Shown: positions 1-9,768 of the stretch, piece by piece
Layout of the letters: every line of letters begins with the position of its first letter
How positions within the stretch are numbered: the stretch's first letter is position 1
From: Acidobacteriaceae bacterium
GTDB lineage: Bacteria > Acidobacteriota > Terriglobia > Terriglobales > Acidobacteriaceae
Direction of reading: 5' to 3'
DNA length: 33,584 nucleotides
Assembly (NCBI GenBank): GCA_003164855.1
Contig: PLUI01000256.1
Location: 8,144 to 41,727 of the forward strand
Position numbers and translations under genes: made by a program
The notes under the pieces: generated by a model
The model's database searches: none
Told to the model about the DNA's origin: nothing
Seen by the model: the letters and a program-made list of their open reading frames with translations, nothing else

Positions 1-2
1 AT

Positions 3-821
3 GCGACAGAACTGAGCGGGGGACAGGCCGCGTCCGAATCAGCCGGGGATGACACGCTTGAATATGAATCGCTGACGCCGAAGCTCGCACTAGGGACCTT
101 AGAACCGGCAAGCTCAACCCCCCGGCGATTCGATTGGGTTACGCTTTTGATGAGCGGGGCAATCGTCACCATCGCACTTCTGATGGGAACGGTATTCGCG
201 ATGCGTATGGGATGGCTGAAGACGGGCGGCCAGAGGCGTGCGCCCCGTCTGGCGACCACAGCGTCGGTGTCGTCTGCGCTGGCAACATCCACCGCTAAGC
301 GGGGAAACGCAAGTGCCAGCGCTCCGGGATCGTCGCCGGCTAACGCGCAGAACAGATCTACCACTGGGCAATCTGGATCTGGCGAAAGTGTGCGGGTTCC
401 TGAGGGCAGCCTGCGAGTCTATGAGAATGGCAAAGAAATCTTCCGTATACCACCTTCTGAGGCGGGCGCCACAGAAGTGCGCCCAGGAGAAAAAGACGCG
501 AACACAGATTCAGGATTGCAGCCGGCGAGCGTCGTCGAGTTGTCGCCAGAAGCGGCGGAGGGCAGCTTGTTACGGCGAGTGGAGCCAGAATATCCCGAGC
601 AAGCACTGACGCAGCGGGTTCAGGGGCCAGTGCTGCTCGACGTGCACATCAGCCCGGAAGGTGCTGTGCAAGAAATAAAGCTGGTGAGTGGAGAGCCTCT
701 CTTGGCGGAGGCGGCCATCGCAGCAGTGCGGCAATGGCGGTTCAAGCCGCAGACGGTGAACGGCCATGCAGTTGAAATGGAGACCAGGATCACTCTGAAG
801 TTCACGCTTCCTACGAATTAA
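3..821 (+). CDS. TonB C-terminal domain membrane-anchored protein (5'-truncated)
   Basis: The reading frame is open from position 3 to the stop at 819-821 with no stop before the window edge, so the gene starts upstream. The TTG/ATG at 147-152 are internal candidates only. A hydrophobic segment (about 144-203, VTLLMSGAIVTIALLMG) is a single membrane anchor. It is followed by a low-complexity Ala/Ser/Thr/Gly linker and then a TonB-type C-terminal domain (about 575-815). That domain has the family pattern PEYPEQA..., GPVLLDVHISPEG, an AAVRQWRFKP signature and a final beta strand. TonB C-domains normally contact outer-membrane receptors. In this type of stand-alone Acidobacteria-like protein the partner is unknown, and the cytoplasmic N-terminal part lies outside the window. 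No ExbB/ExbD is visible. I am sure of the domain and unsure of the role. Confidence 0.8.
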   Translation, partial: ATELSGGQAASESAGDDTLEYESLTPKLALGTLEPASSTPRRFDWVTLLMSGAIVTIALLMGTVFAMRMGWLKTGGQRRAPRLATTASVSSALATSTAKRGNASASAPGSSPANAQNRSTTGQSGSGESVRVPEGSLRVYENGKEIFRIPPSEAGATEVRPGEKDANTDSGLQPASVVELSPEAAEGSLLRRVEPEYPEQALTQRVQGPVLLDVHISPEGAVQEIKLVSGEPLLAEAAIAAVRQWRFKPQTVNGHAVEMETRITLKFTLPTN

Positions 822-906
822 CAACAGCTCGCGCTCGCGCCAAGTAGCAAGATCCTGCAGAGAAATCAGCACGTCTTCCCGGAATGGCACGCGATGTTGC
901 AGAAAT

Positions 907-935
907 TTGCATAAATTTTGTAACCAAAAAATAAT
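907..935 (+). promoter_or_regulatory. Candidate sigma70-type promoter of the first propeller gene
   Basis: TTGCAT at 907-912 and AATAAT at 930-935 are separated by 17 bases in an AT-rich patch that stands out from the GC-rich surroundings. They lie 143 bases upstream of the ATG at 1079. The rest of the 822-1078 gap shows no convincing terminator or RNA motif. This is a pattern match only. Confidence 0.35.
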
Positions 936-1078
936 CTTGCGCTCGAACGCGACAATTGGGCGATGATGGGGTTCGCAAGGCGGGAACGTGCTTTACGCTC
1001 TCGCCGAAAGTTTTATCTTCCGCACGCGTTTTGCCCCGCGTAGCGAAAGCCACCAGTAGTACAAGCGGAGAGAACAGA

Positions 1079-2719
1079 ATGCCTTTGGTGCGTCGGTACA
1101 CCGCTCACGTAAGCCGTGGCCAAGTTCGAATATTCAAAACAATTGTTTGGGGAGCGATTCTTTCGCTTTCTATAACCACAGCTGCGCAGAGCGCGGTCAA
1201 CATCACCACGTATCACAACGACAATTTGCGCAGCGGACAGAACCTGCATGAAACGACGCTCACCCCGGCGCTCGTGCAAATGAACACTTTTGGGAAGTTA
1301 TTTTCGCAACCGGTGGACGGCCAGATTTATGCCGAGCCGCTGGTCCTGGCCAATCTGGAAATTCCGGGCAAAGGATTGCACACCGTGGTTTTTGTGGCGA
1401 CGGAAAATGACAGCGTGTTTGCTTTTGACGGCAATAGCAATACGGGGATCAACGCCACTCCGCTGTGGAAGGTCAGCTTTATTAATCCGGCAAAGGGAAT
1501 CACGACCGTCCCCAGCGGGGATTTGGGAACGGATGCAATTTATCCGCAGGTCGGTATTACGGGAACGCCGGTGATTGATCCGAATAATCAAACCTTGTAT
1601 GTGGTGGCGGCGACCAAAGAGAACGGCGTTTACTTTCAAAGGCTGCACGCGCTGAGTGTGACTACCGGCGCGGAACAATTTGGCGGGCCGGTGGTGATAG
1701 CGGCGACGGTGAAGGGTACTGGTTCGGGATCTTCCGGCGGTAATATTTCGTTCGATCCCTTCCGGTCGAATCAGCGGCCGGGGCTATTGCTCTTGAATGG
1801 CGGCATTTATATCGCATGGTCTTCGCACGGACTGGAAAACCAATTTACCTATCACGGATGGGTGATCGGATATAACGAAAACACCTTGAAGCAAATATCG
1901 GCATACTGCCTTACAGCCAATGGGGATCAAGGTGGAATTTGGCAGAGCGGCGACGGGCTGACTGCCGATACGCTCGGCAATATTTTCTTCATGAGCGGGA
2001 ATGGGACGTTCGACGCCAATACCGGCGGCCAGGATTACGGCATGAGCTACGTGAAGATGTCCACCAAAGGCGGCTTGAACGTAGCCGATTACTTCACGCC
2101 GTATAACGAGGCCGAAGAAAGTAATGAAGATCTGGATCTGGGTTCAGGGGGAGCGATGCTACTTCCCTATTTGACCGGAGCAACGTATCCGTATCTGGCA
2201 GTCGGCGCCGGGAAAGACGGAACCATGTATGTGGTGAACCGAAACGACATGGGCCATTTCAATGCGTCGGGAAACCAGCAAATCGTAGAGTCGATTCCAA
2301 ACGCGTTTGCGGGCCACGGGCTGTACAGCACTCCGGCGTACTGGCAGGGATATTTGTATTTTTGGGCTCCGAACGATGTATTACGCGTTTTCCAGATGGT
2401 GAACGGTCTGGTGTCGACGACGCCGGTGGCGACCGGCTCGATAACGTTTGGTTCTCCTGGCGCCACGCCCGTGGTTTCCGCCAATAGCGGAGCGGACGGG
2501 ATTGTATGGGCCATCCAACCGGCAGGCTATGCCACCGGCGCCCCGGCTATATTGTATGCGCTGAACGCGCTCACGGCCGCCCAACTGTACAACAGCAGCC
2601 AGGCTGGGACGCGTGATACCGCGGGGCCAGCCATTAAATTTACCCCGCCAACCGTGGCGAATGGCAAGGTGTACGTTCCGACCGCCAGCGAACTGGATGT
2701 CTATGGCTTGCTGCCTTAG
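1079..2719 (+). CDS. Exported PQQ-like beta-propeller protein
   Basis: A 546-residue protein. I chose the ATG at 1079 because GGAG (1067-1070) sits 8 bases before it and because the product then begins with a short basic stretch and a hydrophobic signal segment (FKTIVWGAILSLSITTAAQS). The frame is open further upstream without a better start. The mature part is rich in blade-like Gly/Asp/Asn motifs, such as VVFVATENDSVFAFD, TLYVVAATKENG, LHALSVTTGAEQFGG and GNIFFMSGNGTFDANTGG, and it ends in TVANGKVYV...ELDVYGLLP. These are typical of the PQQ-binding-like propeller superfamily, although residues for real PQQ binding cannot be confirmed. It is paralogous to the protein at 6495-8489 but lacks that protein's C-terminal extra domain. 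It is probably secreted or periplasmic, and its substrate is unknown. Confidence 0.8.
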   Translation: MPLVRRYTAHVSRGQVRIFKTIVWGAILSLSITTAAQSAVNITTYHNDNLRSGQNLHETTLTPALVQMNTFGKLFSQPVDGQIYAEPLVLANLEIPGKGLHTVVFVATENDSVFAFDGNSNTGINATPLWKVSFINPAKGITTVPSGDLGTDAIYPQVGITGTPVIDPNNQTLYVVAATKENGVYFQRLHALSVTTGAEQFGGPVVIAATVKGTGSGSSGGNISFDPFRSNQRPGLLLLNGGIYIAWSSHGLENQFTYHGWVIGYNENTLKQISAYCLTANGDQGGIWQSGDGLTADTLGNIFFMSGNGTFDANTGGQDYGMSYVKMSTKGGLNVADYFTPYNEAEESNEDLDLGSGGAMLLPYLTGATYPYLAVGAGKDGTMYVVNRNDMGHFNASGNQQIVESIPNAFAGHGLYSTPAYWQGYLYFWAPNDVLRVFQMVNGLVSTTPVATGSITFGSPGATPVVSANSGADGIVWAIQPAGYATGAPAILYALNALTAAQLYNSSQAGTRDTAGPAIKFTPPTVANGKVYVPTASELDVYGLLP

Positions 2720-3115
2720 GGACCCGGACGATAGAGACTTTGGTTATGGGTGCTTTTGACCTCTTGCTTGCGATTTGCAGCTGGGGGTAGTATCACTTTC
2801 ACTCCGACTGCATCGCTAAGGGATGGCATGTTTCGGATTATTAATTCGTGACCGGTATCTCCCCCCAACAAAAAGACCCAGCATTTTGGTAATTGCCACG
2901 AGTGTAGCTGTGAAGTTTGGCTTCGCTCGGGAAGGCAGATGCCGGGCAACCTGTTTCCGGATTCGTGTTTTACCCGGGGAGCAACCCACGCGAATCGCAA
3001 GCAGGCAGGCGAAGGCATAAACAAACATGAATCGTTTCCACCTTCGTCAAGCAAGCGGGCCCGATAACTGGTGCGTAGTGAACCCATTCCCCAAAATCTT
3101 GTGCGGAGGTAGTTT
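2720..3115 (+). other. Intergenic leader upstream of the NHL-repeat gene
   Basis: This is a 396-base gap. It contains a candidate promoter with an upstream element resembling one before the antiterminator gene (2734-2793), a C-run at 2861-2866, and the ribosome binding site GGAGGT (3105-3110) of the next gene. A short open frame (2823-3020) lacks coding character, and I do not regard it as a gene. No known riboswitch was recognised. Confidence 0.5.
2734..2793 (+). promoter_or_regulatory. Candidate promoter with an upstream element shared with 9904-9962
   Basis: Aligned without gaps, 2734-2769 and 9904-9939 agree at 27 of 36 positions by my count, including GAGACTTT and GCTTTTGrCCTCTTGC at identical spacing. 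A -35-like TTGCTT (2764-2769) is followed after 18 bases by TAGTAT (2788-2793). The same TAGTAT -10 candidate occurs upstream of the third propeller gene. The binding protein, if any, is unknown. Confidence 0.4.
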
Positions 3116-6100
3116 GTGAAATTGAATCGCAGCGGCCGTTCCAATGTGCAACCGCAGGTCTGTCTGAGCCTGGCAGCTCTATTCGTGCTCTGCCTGGCGT
3201 TTTCGCCAGTTCTGGCGCAGGCCCAGACCTACACGCCTAACGATATTTACACGATTGTTGGCGGCGGCGTTCCTTATCCGACGTCCGCGCCACTGACGGC
3301 CGACCTGCCGGGGGCCAGCGCAGCGATTGAGGATTCTTCTGGCAACGTCTATATCGCCGCGCCAGACTCCGCCTACGTGTTTAAGTTGACTTCTGCGGGT
3401 GTGTTGAGCACCTACGCAGGCCTTGGCTTCGGCGGTCACAGCCCCGATAACAATCCAGCCATCAAGTCTACGATCTACGCGGTTACCGGCCTCGCATTTG
3501 ACAGCAGCGGCAATGTATATTTCGCCGATGCGGCGGGCTCGCGCATCAGGGAAGTGAATGCGACGACGGGCAAGATTTCGACCGTGGCGGGAAACGGCGA
3601 CAAGTGCGACCACGCCGAGGTTTGTGGCGACGGCGGACTGGCGATCGACGCCAACTTGAATCTGCCGGAATCGGTCGTGCTCGACGCCGCTGGCAACCTG
3701 TACATAGCAGATGCCGGCGACAACCGGATCCGCGTGGTCAACATGACGAAGAGCACGATTACGATCGCGGGCGTGAGCATTGCTCCGGGGGATATTCAGA
3801 GCGTGGCCGGCCGCGAAAATGACATTACAGGATGCGCCAACTCGCAGACCGCTTGCGGCGATGGCGCGGCAGCGAACGCGGCTTACTTGAACCTGCCTTA
3901 CGGTGTCGCGCTGGACAGCGCTGGCAACATCTATATCGCGGATACCGAAGACCAGAAAATCCGCGTGGTGAACGTTGGGACCAGCCCCATCACTATTTTG
4001 GGGACGCCCATTGCAGCGGGAGTCATCGAAACGGTTGTCGGCAACGGTATCGCCTGCACGAATCCTGTGAGTGGTTGCGGAGATGGAAGAACCCTTACCT
4101 CGGCCGAAGTGACTCGTCCGCAAGGTCTTTTTGTCGATCCTTCGAATAACGTTTACATCGCGGACACTGGGGATAGCCGCATTCGTAAGGTAACCGCCTC
4201 GACTGACCAGATCAGCACCGTGGTAAATTCCGCGGGAACGCCTGGATTCACGAATGATGGCGGCCTGGCGACGAGCGCGCAGATCGATTTGCCGGGCGGC
4301 ATCTGGGTGGATTCTTCGGGCGATCTGTTCGTGGCCGATAGCGGCAATGCGCGCATTCGCGTGGTGAACAACCAAACCGCCCCGATCACGGTGGGTGGAA
4401 CCTCGATTGGAGTCGGCGATATCGAAACCATCGCTGGCGGCGGCAGCGAGGTTCCGGCGAACGGATCCCCGACGGGCGCGACTCTCGCGCTGCCTTGGGA
4501 TGTAGTGGAATATGGCGGCAATCTTTACATCGTGGATCAGGGCAACAACCGGATCCTCGAAGTAACGAACCCCACCAATAGTTCGGCGCAGATCTCGGTA
4601 TACGCGGGCAACGGCAGCACCGGTTCCTGCTCCGTGCAGACTCCGCCACTACCCGCCCTCTGCACGGGCGACGGGGGATTGGCTACTGCAGCGTCATTGA
4701 ATGGGCCCAGTTCGGTTGCATTCGATGCCAGTGGCAACATGTACATCGCCGATTCCAACAACATGGTGATTCGCGAAGTGAACGGGACCACTCACGATAT
4801 CAGCACCGTAGTTGGCAGTGGCTATTCCTGTTACCCAACCACCGGGACTTGCGGAGATGGCGGCGTTGCAACCTCGGCGAGCTTCTCGTTTCCATTGAAT
4901 GTCACATTCGACACAGCCGGCAATCTCTACATCAGCGACTGGCAGGGTTACAAAATTCGTAAAGTGGTTCCTTTGGGCGGCAGCATTGCCAACGGAACGA
5001 TCTCCACGATCGCTGGAACCGGCGTCTCGGGTTCCAAAGGAAACAACGGAAAGGCTACCAGCGCAAACCTGAATCACCCGGCGGGTCTGGTGGTCGATAG
5101 CTCCAGCAATGTTTATATCTCTGATCAATACAACAATGAGGTTCGGCAGGTTGTGCAATCGCCGAACGCCTCTACCTGCAGCCAAACCACCGGCTATATC
5201 TGCCAATGGGCGTTGAATGCGGATGCAAAGCTGGGCGGAGACGGGCTTAACAAGCTGGATGGCAGCATGTGGAACCCGCTGGAACTGGCGATCGACCCCT
5301 CGAACAACGTCTACATTTCCGGGGGCAACAATAACGTGGTGCAGAGAATCAGCGCCGCGACCAGCATCTACAGCACAGTGGCAGGTAGTTCCACCAATTC
5401 GATTCAAGGCGGATTCGGCGGAGATAAAGGGCCTGCAACCAGCGCCAAGATGGCCAACCTGGGCGCATGGGTCGATGCGAGCAGCAATCTGTACATTGCT
5501 GACGGCGGCAACAACCGCGTTCGCTATGTTCCGCTGGCGCCCGCAGCGACAGCCACTCCAACCACGCTGGCGGTTGGGCAATGGGCTCTGGGTACTACCG
5601 GCACCGCGCAGCCAGTGACGTTGAGCAGCACCGGCGGTGAGGATCTCAGTATCACTAGCGAGCCCACTTTCTCTGGGACGAACAGCGGCGATTTCTCGCA
5701 GACCAATACCTGCGGAACCCTTCCGGCGACTATCTCTCCGGATGATACTTGCACGATCAACGTGAGCCTGACTCCGAGCGTGTATGGCCCGGAAACGGCT
5801 ACGATGACCATCAACGATAACTCGATCGGCGGCTCGCAGACGGTGACGTTGACCGGATCGGGTCCGAACTTCAGCATTTCGGCCTCGCCGACAACGATTA
5901 CCCTGGCACCGGGCGCCGGGGGAAATTCCACCATCACGCTGAAGCCGGAAGCGAAGTTTACAGGAAGCGTCCCGGTGAGCTATACGGGTTGTCCGCCGAG
6001 TTCGACGTGCACGCTCAATCCAACCAGCGTAAACGTGCCTCCGGGATCAGCAGTAACCACGACGCTGACGATCCAAACTACGACCGGTACGGGCGCGGGA

Positions 6101-6175
6101 ACGTACACGGTGACGGTCACCGGCGTGTTTGCCCCGCTATCCAACTCAACCACGGTCACGGTCACGGTACAGTAA
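3116..6175 (+). CDS. Exported NHL-repeat beta-propeller protein with choice-of-anchor D and Ig-like tail
   Basis: A 1019-residue protein starting at a GTG, with GGAGGT (3105-3110) five bases upstream. A signal peptide is visible (CLSLAALFVLCLAFSPVLAQAQ). About twelve NHL-type repeats follow, with the pattern GNLYIADxGNNRIRxV recurring roughly every 50-60 residues up to about residue 800. The repeats vary; for example, one reads NNVYISGGNNNVVQRI. Next come a choice-of-anchor D / abnormal-spindle-like beta-sandwich (about 810-920: TLAVGQWALG...SGDFSQTNTCG...DDTCTINVSLTP) and a second Ig-like domain to the end. NHL propellers usually act as ligand-binding or adhesive scaffolds, and no catalytic residue is obvious. 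A strong terminator lies 53 bases downstream, so the gene is probably transcribed alone. Confidence 0.85.
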   Translation: MKLNRSGRSNVQPQVCLSLAALFVLCLAFSPVLAQAQTYTPNDIYTIVGGGVPYPTSAPLTADLPGASAAIEDSSGNVYIAAPDSAYVFKLTSAGVLSTYAGLGFGGHSPDNNPAIKSTIYAVTGLAFDSSGNVYFADAAGSRIREVNATTGKISTVAGNGDKCDHAEVCGDGGLAIDANLNLPESVVLDAAGNLYIADAGDNRIRVVNMTKSTITIAGVSIAPGDIQSVAGRENDITGCANSQTACGDGAAANAAYLNLPYGVALDSAGNIYIADTEDQKIRVVNVGTSPITILGTPIAAGVIETVVGNGIACTNPVSGCGDGRTLTSAEVTRPQGLFVDPSNNVYIADTGDSRIRKVTASTDQISTVVNSAGTPGFTNDGGLATSAQIDLPGGIWVDSSGDLFVADSGNARIRVVNNQTAPITVGGTSIGVGDIETIAGGGSEVPANGSPTGATLALPWDVVEYGGNLYIVDQGNNRILEVTNPTNSSAQISVYAGNGSTGSCSVQTPPLPALCTGDGGLATAASLNGPSSVAFDASGNMYIADSNNMVIREVNGTTHDISTVVGSGYSCYPTTGTCGDGGVATSASFSFPLNVTFDTAGNLYISDWQGYKIRKVVPLGGSIANGTISTIAGTGVSGSKGNNGKATSANLNHPAGLVVDSSSNVYISDQYNNEVRQVVQSPNASTCSQTTGYICQWALNADAKLGGDGLNKLDGSMWNPLELAIDPSNNVYISGGNNNVVQRISAATSIYSTVAGSSTNSIQGGFGGDKGPATSAKMANLGAWVDASSNLYIADGGNNRVRYVPLAPAATATPTTLAVGQWALGTTGTAQPVTLSSTGGEDLSITSEPTFSGTNSGDFSQTNTCGTLPATISPDDTCTINVSLTPSVYGPETATMTINDNSIGGSQTVTLTGSGPNFSISASPTTITLAPGAGGNSTITLKPEAKFTGSVPVSYTGCPPSSTCTLNPTSVNVPPGSAVTTTLTIQTTTGTGAGTYTVTVTGVFAPLSNSTTVTVTVQ

Positions 6176-6227
6176 GGATGAAAGTCGAGCCTTATCGGAG
6201 ACCGAGGAGCAGTTGAATGCATTGTGA

Positions 6228-6256
6228 GGCGGACTCTCATGGAGTCCGCCTTTTTT
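6228..6256 (+). terminator. Intrinsic terminator after the NHL-repeat gene
   Basis: Perfect 9-bp arms GGCGGACTC (6228-6236) and GAGTCCGCC (6242-6250), with a 5-base loop, are followed directly by six T (6251-6256). Confidence 0.9.
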
Positions 6257-6333
6257 GATTTTTCTTGGCGTTGAGATCTTGAAATCCGCGTCAATTTTGT
6301 CGGAGTGGGCGCTGTCAGCGGGGTACGAAGATT

Positions 6334-6363
6334 TTGAATTGCGGCGTAAATCAAGGATAGTAT
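6334..6363 (+). promoter_or_regulatory. Candidate promoter of the second PQQ-like propeller gene
   Basis: TTGAAT (6334-6339) is followed after 18 bases by TAGTAT (6358-6363). The GGATAGTATC context resembles GGGTAGTATC at 2785-2794. It lies within the 319-base gap 6176-6494, whose only other clear element is the terminator at 6228-6256. Confidence 0.35.
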
Positions 6364-6494
6364 CTTAGCCGTTCTGTGGATCCAGCAGTTCAGTTGTAAT
6401 TAACTTCTGCAGCCTGGCAGCGCCGGCAAAGTCGGACTGTTGCTCTGGACTGTTGGGCCGTCCGAATGTTGCTGGCTATTTTCTGGGGGCATCA

Positions 6495-8489
6495 ATGCGC
6501 ATCAACTCCTTCCTGATATCGTTCACGTTACTGGCAGTATCTTTTGGCTCGCTCACACCTGCCGCGCAGGGCCAAGGTTTTACCGGTGTTTTTACGCAGC
6601 ACAATGACACGGCGCGCACCGGCCAAAACCTGAACGAAACCGATCTCACCCCGGCGAACGTGACCTCCAGCAAGTTCGGAAGGATATTTTCTTATCCTGT
6701 CGACGGCCAGGTATACGCCCAGCCGCTTTACGTGCCGAATGTCACGATTCCGAACCAGGGCGTGCACAACGTTTTGTACGTGGCAACGGAGAACGACAGC
6801 CTGTACGCCTTTGATGCCGACGGATTGACGCCGAACATCCTGTGGCAGCTGAGTTTTATTAATCCTGGGAACGGGATTACGACGATCAATTGCATTACGA
6901 CAGGGATCGTTTGCAATGTCTATCCCATCACAGGAATTACTTCCACTCCCGTGATCGACCCCACCAGCGATACGATTTATCTTCTGGTGCGGACCCAGGA
7001 AAACAATAATTCAGTCCAGAGGCTTCACGCCCTGGATATTACGACGGGAGCGGAGAAATTTGGCGGCCCGGTAGAGATCGCGGCGGTGGTGAACGGTACC
7101 GGGACTGGAACCTCGCGGGGAAAGATTCTGTTCGATGCGCTTCACGACAATCAGCGCACGGCATTGCTGCTGGCGAACGGCAATATTTATATCGGATGGG
7201 CGGGCCAGGCACATGGCTGGATCATGGCCTACAATGCGCAGACGCTGGCGCAAGTAGCCGTCATGAACACGACTCCGAATGGAACTCTGGGCGGCGTCTG
7301 GCAAGCGGGTAACGGGCCGGCGCTGGATTCGTTGGGCAACATTTATTTTGCTACGGGAGACGGAACATTCGACGCAAACACGGGCGGCGTCGACTACGGC
7401 GATACTTTGCTGAAGATGAATGCCAACCTGACAGTATTGGATTATTTCACCCCTATGGATCAGGCGTGCCGTTTGCTGCCAAACGATTTGGACTTGGGAT
7501 CGGGCGGGCCGCTGATTTTTCCTGCCCAGAGCGGTTCCTATCCAGACGAGATTATCGAATCCGGCAAGGGCGGGTCGCCATGTGATTTGTTCGGCAGCAC
7601 GTATGCGGTTCCTATCTACCTTGTGAACCGCGACGAAATGGGGGGATATGATCCCAATCAAGATCAGGATATTCAGACCATCGAGGGGACGGTTCACGGT
7701 TACTGGGGCAGTCCGACTTATTGGCAGAGTCCCACGGCGCAATATGTTTACTACTCGGGGATGACCAACGAGACTGGGGATGGAGATTATCTCAAGCAGT
7801 ACAGCATAACGAATGGACTAGTGTCGACGGCGCCGGTGGAACAAACACTGAATCTTTTTCCCGTAGGAAGTACTCCGTCCGTTTCGGCCAACGGAACCAG
7901 AAACGGCATTTTGTGGACGGTGGAACGCAAAGACATCCTTTCGGCCTCGCCGGGAACGCATCCGGCGGTTCTCTACGCGTACGAGGCCGCGAATGTTTCA
8001 AAGCTGCTCTACGACAGTGCGCAAGCGAAAGGACTGAGGGATCAGCCCGGCTGCGCCAACAAATTTATTACGCCTACCGTCGCCAACGGAAAAGTCTATG
8101 TTGGAACGCAGAATGAGTTGGACGTTTACGGGATACTGCCGACTACGCAAACCACTCCAGTGGCCACTATTTCAGCCCCTTGCATTAACTTTGCCGCGCA
8201 AACCGTGGGCGAGAAAAGTCCTCCGGCCGGTACAATCCTGAGCAATCTTGGGCCGGGCAATTTGATCATCAACAGCATTGCTCTCACGGGCTACAATCCA
8301 ACGGAATTCACGGAAACCAATACCTGCGGCGCGTCGCTGGCGCCGGGGACCTCGTGTACCATCAGCATTACGTTTACAGCATCGGTAGCGAAGATACCGC
8401 AGATCGTAGACGTGGCCATCAGCGACAACGCCGCGGGTGGTGGGACAAATGTGTTCGTGATCGGAGTCGCAACCAAGACGGCTCGCTGA
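6495..8489 (+). CDS. Exported PQQ-like beta-propeller protein with choice-of-anchor D C-terminus
   Basis: A 664-residue protein. I chose the ATG at 6495 because it is preceded by a G-rich site (6485-6489) and is followed by a clean signal peptide (MRINSFLISFTLLAVSFG...AQG). The propeller part parallels the protein at 1079-2719 motif by motif: HNDTARTGQNLNETDLTP, VATENDSLYAFD, DLDLGSGG, LVNRDEMGGY and TVANGKVYVGTQNELDVYG. It continues for about 110 residues beyond the paralogue into a choice-of-anchor D beta-sandwich (INFAAQTVGEKSPPAG, EFTETNTCGASLAPGTSCTI). It is probably secreted or surface-associated, and the ligand is unknown. The pair probably arose by duplication, with domain gain or loss at the C-terminus. 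Confidence 0.82.
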   Translation: MRINSFLISFTLLAVSFGSLTPAAQGQGFTGVFTQHNDTARTGQNLNETDLTPANVTSSKFGRIFSYPVDGQVYAQPLYVPNVTIPNQGVHNVLYVATENDSLYAFDADGLTPNILWQLSFINPGNGITTINCITTGIVCNVYPITGITSTPVIDPTSDTIYLLVRTQENNNSVQRLHALDITTGAEKFGGPVEIAAVVNGTGTGTSRGKILFDALHDNQRTALLLANGNIYIGWAGQAHGWIMAYNAQTLAQVAVMNTTPNGTLGGVWQAGNGPALDSLGNIYFATGDGTFDANTGGVDYGDTLLKMNANLTVLDYFTPMDQACRLLPNDLDLGSGGPLIFPAQSGSYPDEIIESGKGGSPCDLFGSTYAVPIYLVNRDEMGGYDPNQDQDIQTIEGTVHGYWGSPTYWQSPTAQYVYYSGMTNETGDGDYLKQYSITNGLVSTAPVEQTLNLFPVGSTPSVSANGTRNGILWTVERKDILSASPGTHPAVLYAYEAANVSKLLYDSAQAKGLRDQPGCANKFITPTVANGKVYVGTQNELDVYGILPTTQTTPVATISAPCINFAAQTVGEKSPPAGTILSNLGPGNLIINSIALTGYNPTEFTETNTCGASLAPGTSCTISITFTASVAKIPQIVDVAISDNAAGGGTNVFVIGVATKTAR

Positions 8490-8730
8490 ATGCTGAATTA
8501 TGACGAGAGTAGTTCGAGCGCATGCGAGGTCATGTTCAACCTGCAAAACTGGCGACTCTGAACCTCAGAAAACATGACTCAATCCGTTCTGCGGCTTAGA
8601 GTTCTCATTCTCCTTTGCCGGTACTAAGTCGCACCTCAATGGGAAATAGACCGCGGCCCAAGTGCTACCATTAAAACTTAAAAACTTACCTGGCAAATTT
8701 TTTAAATTGGTTTTTTGGAGGCGTCCCGAT

Positions 8731-9768
8731 ATGCGCTCTGGTTGGCTGATCTTCTTCATGACGATCTGTTTGCTGTTCGGCGTTCTGGCTTGGGGACAAA
8801 CGAAACCGGCGACCGAGCCACCCGCCACAACTCCAGCCGCGGCAGCGGATGACGATGATGATCGACCCGTGCCTCCACCGCCGTCTGCCGCTGCGGTGCC
8901 CGCCGATGCACCGGTGTTGACTGTCAAGGGGCTATGCCCGGGGGGGGCGGCAAAGCCAGGCGAGGTCGCCGCCGGATGCCAAACGATAATTACCCGCGCC
9001 GAGTTCGAGAAAATCGCCCGCGCCATTCAGCCCAGCCTGTCGCCAGTGATAAAGCGCCAGCTAATGAATTTGTATCCTCGACTTCTGATTATGACGCACG
9101 AAGCGGAAGTGCGTGGCTTGGATAAGGAAGAGTATTTTCAGCAGACGTTGGCCTACGCTCGGATGCAGATATTAACTCAGCAACTCACTCGCCGCGTGCA
9201 ACAGGAGGCAGCGAAGGTTCCGGAGACGGATATTGCTGACTACTACGGGAAGAATCCAGAGAGTTTCAAGGAATATAACCTGGAGCGCATCTACATCCCG
9301 CGCCTGAAGCAGGAGCCGCCACCCAGCGTCAAGCTCAGCGAGGAAGCCGAAAAAGAGCGGCAAAAAAACGCGGAAGACGCGATGACGAAACTGGCGGAAG
9401 CGCTGCGCGTGCGAGCCGCAAACGGGGAAGAGTTTGCTGTGCTGCAGAAGGAGGCGTATCAATCGGCGGGAATGAAGAGCAATCCGCCCAATGCCAGCAT
9501 GGGTAAGATTCGACGGACGGGACTGCCGCCGGGCCACGGCGCTGTATTCAGCCTGAAGGTGGGCGAAGTCTCGCTGGTGTTAACCGATTCCGGAGGTCAT
9601 TACATTTACAAACTGGATGCTATCGGCATGGAAAGTTTGGCCGATGCAAAAGACGAGATTCACAACATACTGCAAGGCCAGCGGATGAAGGAATTCATGG
9701 CCAAGATCCAGGGACCATTCTCAACTGAGGTGAATGATGCCTACTTTGCAAATGCGCCAGCGCGGTAG
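8731..9768 (+). CDS. SurA/PpiC-like peptidyl-prolyl cis-trans isomerase (exported)
   Basis: A 345-residue protein with GGAGG (8717-8721) nine bases before the ATG. It has a signal peptide (MRSGWLIFFMTICLLFGVLAWGQ), a Pro/Ala/Asp-rich linker, a SurA-N-like helical region (about 85-190: ITRAEFEKIARAI...KRQLMNLYPRLLI...ETDIADYYGKNPESF) and a parvulin-like region (about 190-315: LERIYIPRLKQ...LPPGHGAVFSLKVGEVSLVLTDSGGHYIYKL). Proteins of this architecture help fold outer-membrane or secreted proteins in the periplasm, which would suit the large exported propellers upstream. The parvulin core is divergent, so catalytic activity is not certain. The A/T-rich stretch just upstream (8670-8716) may hold the promoter. 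Confidence 0.78.
   Translation: MRSGWLIFFMTICLLFGVLAWGQTKPATEPPATTPAAAADDDDDRPVPPPPSAAAVPADAPVLTVKGLCPGGAAKPGEVAAGCQTIITRAEFEKIARAIQPSLSPVIKRQLMNLYPRLLIMTHEAEVRGLDKEEYFQQTLAYARMQILTQQLTRRVQQEAAKVPETDIADYYGKNPESFKEYNLERIYIPRLKQEPPPSVKLSEEAEKERQKNAEDAMTKLAEALRVRAANGEEFAVLQKEAYQSAGMKSNPPNASMGKIRRTGLPPGHGAVFSLKVGEVSLVLTDSGGHYIYKLDAIGMESLADAKDEIHNILQGQRMKEFMAKIQGPFSTEVNDAYFANAPAR

Noticed and set aside
3179-4375. Minus-strand open frame of 398 codons opposite the NHL-repeat gene
   Set aside because: It mirrors the repeat pattern of the plus-strand gene and has no independent coding evidence.
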